DNA of 50,141 nucleotides from Aurantibacter sp034110465 (lineage in GTDB: Bacteria; Bacteroidota; Bacteroidia; Flavobacteriales; Flavobacteriaceae): positions 1 through 50,141 of the forward strand of contig JAWUZD010000001.1 in assembly GCA_034110465.1 (NCBI GenBank). The letters are read 5' to 3'. Of the stretch, positions 7,166-13,460 are shown in pieces. A program made the position numbers and the translations under genes. Each line of letters begins with the position of its first letter. Position 1 is the first letter of the stretch. The notes beneath the pieces are model-generated. The model was not told the origin of the DNA. It searched no databases and saw nothing but the letters and a program-made list of their open reading frames with translations.

Positions 7166-8098
7166 TTTTTTTGATTTATAACTTATTGTTCTTTCAAAAT
7201 AGTATTTTAATTCATTATCTCTGAATATTTCCCTTTTTAGCCAATTACCTTTAATATCATTTGTGTAGTTGGTTTGCTCTTCAATCTTATAATTTTTGTT
7301 TTGTCCTTTAGTTTCGGTTCTTATCAAATAATTATTTTCATCGTAAAAACATATAGTCTCTGACCTCGAATTACTCTTTGCATTTGAATTATTTAGTTTT
7401 ACTAATAACCCATTTTTATTGTACGAATATGTTTCGGTTCTATCTAAGCCGGCACTATTTTGTTCTCTTTTTTTAGTTTGTCTTGATTGGTTGTCATATA
7501 TATAAGTGAATGTAGTAGTCACATATAGACCTTTGCGATATATTAAATCATTTTGTATGTTGTATTTATATATAGTTTCATCTTTAGAATATCTATCATC
7601 TGTTATTTCGTTAATGACTTTATTATTTTGAAACTTATATTTTGTTGCTTTATCATACTTAGTTAAGTTTTTTTTGCGCTTATAATCATTATAATAGAAC
7701 ATTATAGCCGAGTTGTCGTTTTCATTGTACTTGTATATTTCTTTATCGGAACTACTACTTCTACTTAATATTTTCTCTATTATTCTGCCTTTAGAATCGT
7801 ACAGTAATTCATACTGCTCAACACTTCTATATTCTTTATCTTCTTTATAGAGTTTTGTAATATTTATTGAATCATAGTCTATTACAACTTTGTTTTTAAT
7901 TAAATAGAGTTTGCTTACACTATCTAATTCTTTAATTCCAAATTGAGGTTTGAATTCAACAATTTCAATACTTTTGATATTGTTAGTGTTGAAAATATTG
8001 AAATTATCGTGAAAGTCAAAAGGCAGTTCGGGGTCAATTTGAGCGATAATTAATGTTGAAAAAAATAATGTAAATAATGATAAAATCAACTTTTTCAT
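7157..8098 (-). CDS. Exported protein with YD-like repeats, element cargo 3
   Basis: A 313-residue protein of unknown function. The start at 8098 is chosen because it gives a clean signal peptide, MKKLILSLFTLFFSTLIIAQ. The longer frame back to 8245 would put a structured, non-coding region before it. The mature part is rich in Tyr, Asn, Lys and Asp and carries repeating short segments of the type YDSKGRIIEK, YNKNGLLVKL and YDENNYLIRTE, like YD/RHS-type beta-hairpin repeats. No lipobox and no T9SS sorting tail are seen, so it is probably periplasmic or loosely secreted. The AT-rich composition resembles the rest of the element. It may be a host-interaction or surface factor; this is a guess. 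Confidence 0.7.
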   Translation of the reverse strand: MKKLILSLFTLFFSTLIIAQIDPELPFDFHDNFNIFNTNNIKSIEIVEFKPQFGIKELDSVSKLYLIKNKVVIDYDSINITKLYKEDKEYRSVEQYELLYDSKGRIIEKILSRSSSSDKEIYKYNENDNSAIMFYYNDYKRKKNLTKYDKATKYKFQNNKVINEITDDRYSKDETIYKYNIQNDLIYRKGLYVTTTFTYIYDNQSRQTKKREQNSAGLDRTETYSYNKNGLLVKLNNSNAKSNSRSETICFYDENNYLIRTETKGQNKNYKIEEQTNYTNDIKGNWLKREIFRDNELKYYFERTISYKSKKEE

Positions 8099-8148
8099 AA
8101 TTGTTGTTTTTTTTATCACAGTTCCAATGATAGTTGAGAAAATAAAAT

Positions 8149-8273
8149 GGGCGTGAAACTGAACCATACTACTTAAAGGTATCGCCAAACACCCAAATAC
8201 AATACAGTCAGCCACGCCCAAATTGGACGTAACGAAAAACTGCATTCTTTGTATTTGTTTTGAAATTGGCGAT
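8149..8273. repeat. Interlocking inverted repeats in element non-coding region
   Basis: GGGCGTG (8149-8155) pairs with CACGCCC (8213-8219). ATCGCCAA (8181-8188) and CAAATAC (8194-8200) pair with TTGGCGAT (8266-8273) and GTATTTG (8251-8257). The two stems interlock, so only one can form at a time unless they make a pseudoknot. The block is GC-richer than its surroundings and lies between the exported-protein gene and the putative replication gene. It could be a leader, an origin or an operator. Confidence 0.45.
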
Positions 8274-8392
8274 TTCTTAAGTAAGAATACGATTACGCTA
8301 CTATGCTATGTCAATTTTATGGTTTTATTCCGTTTCAAATATATTGAATATTTCGTTAAAACTTATCTCTAAGCAACTATTGTAATGCACCT

Positions 8393-8488
8393 TTTTTATA
8401 GTGTCCGATTTGTTTGGTTTGGGTTCTTTACTTCCTACCATAAAAAACATTGATTATTTAACTCCTTATGATGTGAAAATACTCTTCA
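8393..8488 (+). repeat. 96-bp direct repeat, copy 1
   Basis: Identical to 8620-8715 as far as I can read, 227 bp apart. It starts TTTTTATAGTGTCCG and ends with an iteron-like unit. The first 15 bases also occur inside the replication gene near 9371. Confidence 0.85.
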
Positions 8489-8582
8489 GTTGAATTTTTC
8501 TTCTTGCGAACCCAAAATACTGTTCAGACCTTAAATTACTCTTGTGATATCAAATTACCATTCAGCATCTGTTTATTCTTAA
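8469..8582. repeat. Iteron-like tandem repeats, cluster C (6 units of 19 bp)
   Basis: Units start at 8469, 8488, 8507, 8526, 8545 and 8564, exactly 19 bp apart. The first, third, fourth and fifth are good matches: TGATGTGAAAATACTCTTC, CGAACCCAAAATACTGTTC, AGACCTTAAATTACTCTTG and TGATATCAAATTACCATTC. The second and sixth are weak but keep the phase. This is the most regular cluster and lies just downstream of the putative replication gene. Confidence 0.7.
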
Positions 8583-8587
8583 TAATT

Positions 8588-8624
8588 GGAGTTTGTTTTA
8601 TTATCTAAAAACGAACTCCTTTTT
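8588..8624 (+). terminator. Hairpin followed by T run, between repeat copies
   Basis: GGAGTTTGTTTT pairs over 12 bp (one G-U) with AAAACGAACTCC and is followed by TTTTT on the plus strand. It could be a plus-strand terminator, but no plus-strand gene precedes it. It may instead be part of a replication origin, since the 96-bp repeat starts at its end. Confidence 0.45.
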
Positions 8625-8715
8625 ATAGTGTCCGATTTGTTTGGTTTGGGTTCTTTACTTCCTACCATAAAAAACATTGATTATTTAACTCCTTATGATG
8701 TGAAAATACTCTTCA
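8620..8715 (+). repeat. 96-bp direct repeat, copy 2
   Basis: Second copy of 8393-8488, placed directly after the hairpin. The non-coding stretch 8274-8792 contains only these two copies, the hairpin and the iteron-like clusters C and D. Confidence 0.85.
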
Positions 8716-8774
8716 CGTCAAAAGGGGTTTTCTTTCATTGTTTTGAATTAGCCTATGACCTTAAAATACTCTTT
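8696..8774. repeat. Iteron-like repeats, cluster D
   Basis: Two good units, TGATGTGAAAATACTCTTC (8696-8714, part of the duplicated segment) and TGACCTTAAAATACTCTTT (8756-8774), separated by 41 bases, slightly out of the 19-bp phase. Confidence 0.55.
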
Positions 8775-8792
8775 CCTCTTAAATCAAAATGA

Positions 8793-10010
8793 TTAAAACA
8801 GTCTTAATTGATTGCCATTAAAATTTGAACGGTTGTTATAAAACTTATTTCTAATCTGTTTTGATATTCTACAATAGACGCTATTCTCATACACGTTATT
8901 GTGCCCAGTTAGAAAGATATCTTTTAATTTTTCATAACGTTTTGGCGCGTGTTTTTCGAGATGTTTTAATCCCGTATTTGACAACCTAAAACTATCTGCT
9001 TTTTGCATTGAAATATCCTCTCTTGTTATAGGACAAATCCTATGAGTATCGTGCGTAATGTTTAACTCTATATTTGAACTGTTAATCATTACACATTTAA
9101 TGCTTTGTTGAGGTCGGTTAATTATTACACATTTTTTAATAATTTCAGACCTAATTTGTGCGTGCAAATTGTCGGAATGTTCGGAGATAAAATGACGTAA
9201 TTTTTTAAGTGGTAAGTATCGGCGATTTGGCTCTAAATCCTCTAACCAATATCGAACGTCACGAAACAATTTTAATTTTATTTTATCTCTTGGTTTTAAG
9301 TCTTTTTTTTTTGTAGTAGGGTCGAAATAAATAACCTCATCAAACTTTTTTAAAAGAAGTCCTTTGGCTTTTTTTATAGTGTCCGGTTTTATATCTGCAA
9401 ATGTTCTAATTCCTATCTTTTTTAATTCAATAGATTTATTGATTTGTAATTCAACTCTTAAAGTGTTTTCAGCCATTCTGTATTGATATGACTTGTTGTA
9501 TATTTTTATTTTATACCTACCGTGGCGTACTTCAGCATAATTCCCGTTGTATCTAAATTCAAACTTTTTATTCTGTTGGTATAGTAGTGAGTTAATAAAA
9601 ATACTTGGATTGAATTTTACGTCGCAGTTAATACCAAACTCAATGTTTTCAAACACTATATCTTTGGCGGTTAAACTAAGTAATTCACATAGGTATCCTC
9701 GTATGTAGATAATTTCATCTAAATAAAAAATATTACCGTTAAAACCTTTGTATGTGTCTTTTTTACACTTGTAATTCGGTGCTTTAATTCCTTGAATAGA
9801 ATTATACATTTTATGAATACTACCATTAAACATAACACGACCACTTTCATATACTGTAATAGTACAAAAGTGTAATTCTGCTTTGTATTTGGTTGTGTTT
9901 ATTTCTGAAGTACTGCGAGAATATTCACTTTTAAAATTGAGTTTATTATTCTCTAATAGTAGCAGAATATTTATGTTTTCTAATCTTGCTTTAATGAAAT
10001 CTATCGACAT
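8793..10010 (-). CDS. Putative replication initiation protein, phage/plasmid gene II/X-like
   Basis: A 405-residue protein. The segment IYNKSYQYRMAENTLRVELQ near residues 175-195 resembles the conserved K-Y-K-S ... LRVE region of the phage/plasmid replication family typified by filamentous phage gene II/X. I do not see an unambiguous HUH metal site, so the rolling-circle mechanism is inferred only. The C-terminal part is basic and has a Cys/His-containing segment (HDTHRICPITRED). The gene stands alone: a bidirectional terminator separates it from the upstream genes and an inverted repeat precedes its start. Iteron-like repeats and a 96-bp duplication follow it, which supports a replication role. 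Alternative: a DNA-binding protein of unknown role. Confidence 0.55.
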   Translation of the reverse strand: MSIDFIKARLENINILLLLENNKLNFKSEYSRSTSEINTTKYKAELHFCTITVYESGRVMFNGSIHKMYNSIQGIKAPNYKCKKDTYKGFNGNIFYLDEIIYIRGYLCELLSLTAKDIVFENIEFGINCDVKFNPSIFINSLLYQQNKKFEFRYNGNYAEVRHGRYKIKIYNKSYQYRMAENTLRVELQINKSIELKKIGIRTFADIKPDTIKKAKGLLLKKFDEVIYFDPTTKKKDLKPRDKIKLKLFRDVRYWLEDLEPNRRYLPLKKLRHFISEHSDNLHAQIRSEIIKKCVIINRPQQSIKCVMINSSNIELNITHDTHRICPITREDISMQKADSFRLSNTGLKHLEKHAPKRYEKLKDIFLTGHNNVYENSVYCRISKQIRNKFYNNRSNFNGNQLRLF

Positions 10011-10030
10011 AAAAAGGCATATATTTGTAT

Positions 10031-10054
10031 TAGGTTTACGTTGCCGTACACCTA
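10031..10054. promoter_or_regulatory. Inverted repeat upstream of the replication gene
   Basis: TAGGTTTACG and CGTACACCTA form 10-bp arms with one mismatch around a TTGC loop, 21 bases before the start codon. Likely an operator or a leader hairpin limiting expression. Confidence 0.5.
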
Positions 10055-10068
10055 AACATTGAACAATT

Positions 10069-10101
10069 AAAAGGCGGTCTGTATAGTCCGCCTTTTTTTT
10101 T
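10069..10101. terminator. Bidirectional terminator between 140-residue gene and replication gene
   Basis: AAAGGCGG and CCGCCTTT arms with a 10-base loop; A run on one side and T run on the other. It ends minus-strand transcripts coming from the recombinase side. Confidence 0.8.
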
Positions 10102-10104
10102 GTG

Positions 10105-10527
10105 TTACTGATTATATTGTAAAATATTTTTGAAGCGATTTAAACCCTCTTTGTAGAAGTTTGGATAGTATAAATCTTTAAAGTAGTAGATTGTTAATTC
10201 TTGTTTTGATTGTAAGAATTTAAAAATTACTTTATTTCTACCTTTTTCTGTGTCACCTTTATAAACTTCTTGAAATTCAGTTTTAAAAAGCCCCGTTAAT
10301 CGTGGTTTATGCCATTTTTTGTTTATACGAACTTGAGCCCAATAAGTAGGCGAAGATTTAGCGCATTCTCTATCTTTACTCAGATTAAGTAGTTCGGTTA
10401 GGTCTGTATCTTCTAAAGTTCCGTTAAGTACTTCTTTAAATTGGTAATGTGTAGTACTTTTAAACTTGCCTAAGTTCGTAGCATCGTACTTTAATACGAT
10501 TGGTGTCGTTGCCGTTTCCATAATCAA
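10105..10527 (-). CDS. Element protein of 140 residues, unknown function
   Basis: I do not recognise the family. It starts MIMETATTPIVLKYDATNLG (a second Met is two codons in) and ends in a basic, aromatic-rich tail (YYFKDLYYPNFYKEGLNRFK). It has no signal peptide or membrane segment. Its start lies one base after the stop codon of the HTH gene, so the two are probably co-translated. The pairing of an excisionase-type HTH gene with a small unknown gene before a replication gene suggests a role in replication or excision control. Confidence 0.65.
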   Translation of the reverse strand: MIMETATTPIVLKYDATNLGKFKSTTHYQFKEVLNGTLEDTDLTELLNLSKDRECAKSSPTYWAQVRINKKWHKPRLTGLFKTEFQEVYKGDTEKGRNKVIFKFLQSKQELTIYYFKDLYYPNFYKEGLNRFKNILQYNQ

Positions 10528-10528
10528 A

Positions 10529-10813
10529 CTATTTATTTAATTTGATTAATGAATTTTCAATTTCACTTCTTTTGTAGTAAATACGTGAACCAACCGAGTA
10601 TGATTGTATTTCGCCACGCTTAGTCCAATTATGAATTGTAGAAATATCTACTTTGAATAGTTTGGCAACTTCGTGGCGTGTTAGTAGTTCGGTGGGTGCT
10701 TTTGGCTGAAAGTGTTTTTTTAAATCGTTTAGTTTTTTGCTAACGACCTCATCAAATAACGTCACTAAATCATTAGGCGTTAAGTTGTGTAATTGTGTTA
10801 CTGCATTTTCCAT
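10529..10813 (-). CDS. Excisionase-type helix-turn-helix DNA-binding protein
   Basis: A 94-residue protein with a C-terminal MerR/excisionase-like helix-turn-helix (about residues 41-92): LLTRHEVAKLFKVDISTIHN followed by WTKRGEIQSYSVGSRIYYKR. This is the HTH_17 type common in Bacteroidota mobile elements, where such proteins act as recombination directionality factors or as replication regulators. The N-terminal 40 residues look like a helical oligomerisation segment. It is placed between the RteC-like gene and the 140-residue gene on the same strand. Fold is confident; excision role is inferred. Confidence 0.82.
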   Translation of the reverse strand: MENAVTQLHNLTPNDLVTLFDEVVSKKLNDLKKHFQPKAPTELLTRHEVAKLFKVDISTIHNWTKRGEIQSYSVGSRIYYKRSEIENSLIKLNK

Positions 10814-10891
10814 ATAAAAGAATGTTTTAATTAATTCTTTCGCAAGGTGCAGATGTTTAAAGGTCTTTAAAGGCTACTAACTTTTGACTAA

Positions 10892-11572
10892 CTAACGATT
10901 TTGTTTGTTTTGTTCTAATTTGTTGCTAATGTAGTTTAATAGCATACTTCTCAATTTGTCAAGGAATATAGTTTCATTCTTTTTATGTCTGAAATTATAC
11001 TTTGTAATTGCTTGGTCTATATTTTTGAGTTCTATATTGAATGCTTTTTGTATTCCAATAAATATATCTTTTTGGGTGCCTTTTAAATTTCCGTTTTCTA
11101 TTAATGCTTTTGTAAGTTCAATTAGTTCAGTATCTTGACCATACCATTGCAATTCAGTACTTTTAGTTTCTAAATCATTACTCTTAACACCTAAACATAA
11201 GTTTACTTCAGAAATGACGAATTGTATTAATGGAATTAAGCGATTTCGAATCACACTATTCATAGAAAAATCTAAATACTTTTCATCATCATCTATTACA
11301 CCATTAATATTAGTTTTTTCAATTAAACTATTAAGTTTATGTAATATCATACTTAATTGATGCCTTTTACTTTCTAATAGGTTTCCAAACTCAATAGTTG
11401 AGGTAAGCCCTTTGATAATGTTAGGTTTGTATTCGTATTTTTCAAAAAAAACATTTATGGCATCGATAAAACTATTACAGTTATATTTACCATATTGCAT
11501 TTCAATAATTATAACATTAGCATCTTCTATAAGCATTGATAGATTGTTAAAAGATTGAGTACTATCTTCCAT
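10892..11572 (-). CDS. RteC-like regulatory protein
   Basis: A 226-residue protein. The C-terminal part (about 140-222) has the pattern of the RteC domain: LQWYGQDTELIELTKALIEN, then GIQKAFNIELKNIDQAITKY and FLDKLRSMLLNYI. RteC controls excision of the Bacteroides conjugative transposon CTnDOT. The N-terminal part is helical and unlike anything I recognise. It lies 12 bases after the recombinase stop codon, so both are probably on one transcript. This suggests that excision is regulated in a CTnDOT-like way, though there are no RteA/RteB sensor genes in the element. Domain call by motif reading only. Confidence 0.65.
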   Translation of the reverse strand: MEDSTQSFNNLSMLIEDANVIIIEMQYGKYNCNSFIDAINVFFEKYEYKPNIIKGLTSTIEFGNLLESKRHQLSMILHKLNSLIEKTNINGVIDDDEKYLDFSMNSVIRNRLIPLIQFVISEVNLCLGVKSNDLETKSTELQWYGQDTELIELTKALIENGNLKGTQKDIFIGIQKAFNIELKNIDQAITKYNFRHKKNETIFLDKLRSMLLNYISNKLEQNKQNR

Positions 11573-11584
11573 AAATTATAATAT

Positions 11585-13024
11585 TTAATTTTGATTAGAG
11601 ACCTTTGGTAGTGGTATTAATTTCACATTATTTTTTTCTTCTTTCCTCGAGGTGTGAAACGCATCTATTTGGTCTTTTGTTCTCTTAATATTAGTTACAT
11701 CACTATTAGAAATATAGGCTTTTAGTTGTATTTCGGTAGTATGCCCAGTTATTGCCATAATTAATGAAGTATCTATTTTCCCATAGTAATTAGTAGCAAA
11801 TGAACGCCTAAAAGTACGTGTAGTAATTGCTTCAAACTTCGACACTTGACGCTCTATATTCCTTGTAACATTTTTATCTTTTACTTTTATAACGGTTGCT
11901 ATTTGTGTTATAATAGTTTCATTTAATCCTGCCTTACTGCATACTTTTTTTACATCTTCATTTAACTTTACGTTATCGTTTGGATAATTAGTTTGTGGTA
12001 GCCCATACTTATTAATCAAATAAAGTATTCTATCTGTTATGGTAATTTGCACCACCTTATCCGTTTTTTCAGTTCTAAACGTCCAATAATTTATGCCTTT
12101 TACATTTTTAATATTTTGGTCTATTAATTTATTTAAGTCTGAGTATCTTAAACCCGTTTCACACCCCAAAAGGATCGATTTCTTTGCATCGTACAAACCT
12201 AAATCTGTAATAACAGTGTTATCTATTTTGTCTAATTCGTCATAATTCAAAATATTAACAGTCTTATTTTTGTATGGATTTTTAAAACCTTTGATAGAAC
12301 TAATCTTTTTACTAATCACTACAATATCATTCTCATCATTTTCATAAGAATACATTGCAGACCTTTTAAACCTCTTAATAATTGCGTTAATATATGATTT
12401 ACTATATTTCATATCTAACACTGCCCAATTCATAAAACTATCTACAAAGGTTTGATTTAAGTCTTTTATCGCAAATTGTTTTCTTTTAGCCGTTTGAAAT
12501 TCAATAAGCCTATTATAAGTAACCTTAAACTTTTTTAGTTCACCAAAGTTAGTGGCATACTTTGTAAACATTTCTTCTATCGAAGTAGATAATAAGTTTT
12601 TATGTATTATAGAATTGATTTGCTCAAGTTCCAAATCTTTAGCCTTTTGAAGTTCATCGCTAACTTTGTCAATATCTTCTTTAGTATCTAATATTTTAGT
12701 AATACTTGAAATAGATAACTTTAGCCATTCACTTGTTATAGGAACACCTGCATTACTATCTTCTAAAAATTTATTGATTAAATCCTTTTCAACTTTCAGA
12801 AGATAAGATTTATGGTTTGACACCTCTCCAACTGTTCCAAGTCTATTTAATGACAAATGAGAATTAGTTGTTTTGCCCTTTTTAGTAGTTCTCTTAAACC
12901 AATACTCTTTACGTGAAGATATTGGAGTACTTACTCTACAATCTATTTCTTTACCGCTAATAAACCTTATTGATAATTTACCAACTTCTTTTGTTCCTCG
13001 ATAAAGGAAACTTACTTTTGCCAT
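11585..13024 (-). CDS. Tyrosine recombinase (integrase) of the element
   Basis: A 479-residue site-specific recombinase that should integrate the element at the tRNA-Arg 3' end. It has an N-terminal arm-binding region, a SAM-like core-binding domain (about 150-240) and a catalytic domain. Visible catalytic residues are R293 in GCETGLRYSDL, R406 in RTFRRSFATNYYG, H428 in ITGHTTEIQ and Y437 in LKAYI. The usual first His of the H-x-x-R box is replaced by Arg403. The gene reads inward from the right end, 167 bases from attR. Arm-type repeats flank the element at both ends. Family certain; the target is inferred from context. Confidence 0.93.
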   Translation of the reverse strand: MAKVSFLYRGTKEVGKLSIRFISGKEIDCRVSTPISSRKEYWFKRTTKKGKTTNSHLSLNRLGTVGEVSNHKSYLLKVEKDLINKFLEDSNAGVPITSEWLKLSISSITKILDTKEDIDKVSDELQKAKDLELEQINSIIHKNLLSTSIEEMFTKYATNFGELKKFKVTYNRLIEFQTAKRKQFAIKDLNQTFVDSFMNWAVLDMKYSKSYINAIIKRFKRSAMYSYENDENDIVVISKKISSIKGFKNPYKNKTVNILNYDELDKIDNTVITDLGLYDAKKSILLGCETGLRYSDLNKLIDQNIKNVKGINYWTFRTEKTDKVVQITITDRILYLINKYGLPQTNYPNDNVKLNEDVKKVCSKAGLNETIITQIATVIKVKDKNVTRNIERQVSKFEAITTRTFRRSFATNYYGKIDTSLIMAITGHTTEIQLKAYISNSDVTNIKRTKDQIDAFHTSRKEEKNNVKLIPLPKVSNQN

Positions 13025-13058
13025 AACTTAAAACATTTGAACAAAACAAAAATAATAA

Positions 13059-13086
13059 ATTGGTACGATAAATGGTACGATTATGC
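13059..13086 (+). repeat. Right arm-type repeat of the element
   Basis: Same-orientation copy of 5881-5908 with one C/T difference, holding two GGTACGAT units. It lies 104 bases inside attR and 34 bases upstream of the recombinase start, so binding there could also repress the recombinase gene. Confidence 0.65.
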
Positions 13087-13190
13087 TAAATACTATTCAA
13101 TTTCATTAAACCTAAATAACACAAAAACTCAATAAAACCAATAAAAACAACACTTAACAAATATAATAGAAGTTAGACAAATAGTATTCC

Positions 13191-13212
13191 TTGAATCCTT
13201 CCGAGGTCACAG
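13191..13212 (+). repeat. attR: right 22-bp direct repeat, displaced tRNA-Arg 3' end
   Basis: Exact copy of 5794-5815. No tRNA 5' part precedes it, so it is the original chromosomal 3' end displaced by integration. The 435 bases from 13025 to 13460 hold the arm repeat, this site, a terminator and the FNR-controlled promoter. Confidence 0.92.
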
Positions 13213-13218
13213 CAACTT

Positions 13219-13252
13219 AAAACCTAACTATCTAAATAGTTAGGTTTTTTTT
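13219..13252 (+). terminator. Original tRNA-Arg terminator, now separated from its gene
   Basis: AAACCTAACTAT pairs with ATAGTTAGGTTT and is followed by Ts, 6 bases after attR. It resembles the hairpin at 5821-5860. Confidence 0.8.
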
Positions 13253-13393
13253 ATTTCAAAAAAAACACTAACTCGCATCACTATTTTCCTACATAAAAGT
13301 ATGTAATCTTAAAAGATAAATTATTATCTATTAAGATTAATAATTAAATTAAATAGCTGTTTTTTTTTATTAAAACGAAAACAATTAATTGTA

Positions 13394-13436
13394 TGATTTT
13401 TGTCATCTTCTAAGCGTTATTTCTGTTTTAAATTTG
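13394..13436 (+). promoter_or_regulatory. FNR-type box and -7 box upstream of 95-residue membrane protein
   Basis: TGATTTTTGTCA at 13394-13405 fits the FNR/CRP-type inverted repeat TGAY-N4-RTCA. TAAATTTG at 13429-13436 fits the -7 consensus. Centre-to-centre distance is 33 bp, the same as at three other sites in this window, consistent with activator placement near -41. Confidence 0.7.
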
Positions 13437-13460
13437 CAGTATAACTTGAAAAAAAACATT

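Larger units (their letters stand above)
5794..13212. mobile_element. tRNA-Arg integrative element, about 7.4 kb
   Basis: The element lies between a 22-bp direct repeat of the tRNA-Arg 3' end (5794-5815 and 13191-13212). In order from left it carries: a terminator; an arm-type repeat; iteron-like repeats; two small cargo genes; an exported cargo protein; a structured non-coding region with duplications; a putative replication protein; a 140-residue protein; an HTH excisionase-type protein; an RteC-like protein; a tyrosine recombinase; and a second arm-type repeat. The recombinase sits next to its right attachment site, as is usual. No conjugation genes, portal, capsid or terminase genes are visible. 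It is therefore best read as a small integrative, possibly replicating and possibly helper-dependent element. Boundaries are seen directly; mobility is inferred. Confidence 0.88.

Noticed and set aside
8099..8245. N-terminal extension of the exported cargo protein
   Set aside because: The extension has no good start context and covers interlocking inverted repeats; the start at 8098 gives a perfect signal peptide.
7055..8774. CRISPR array
   Set aside because: The repeats are direct and contiguous at 18-19 bp, with no spacers of different sequence and no cas genes; they look like iterons.
8586..8792. 68-residue plus-strand open frame
   Set aside because: It consists of the hairpin, the 96-bp duplicated segment and two iteron-like units. 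The repeat copy at 8393 encodes only a truncated version, so it is more likely non-coding.
8793..10010. Relaxase (Mob) protein
   Set aside because: No HUH histidine cluster or relaxase three-histidine motif is visible; similarity is to phage/plasmid replication proteins.
13389..13460. Upstream extension of the 95-residue membrane protein
   Set aside because: It would include the FNR-type box and the -7 box, so it lies before the transcription start.
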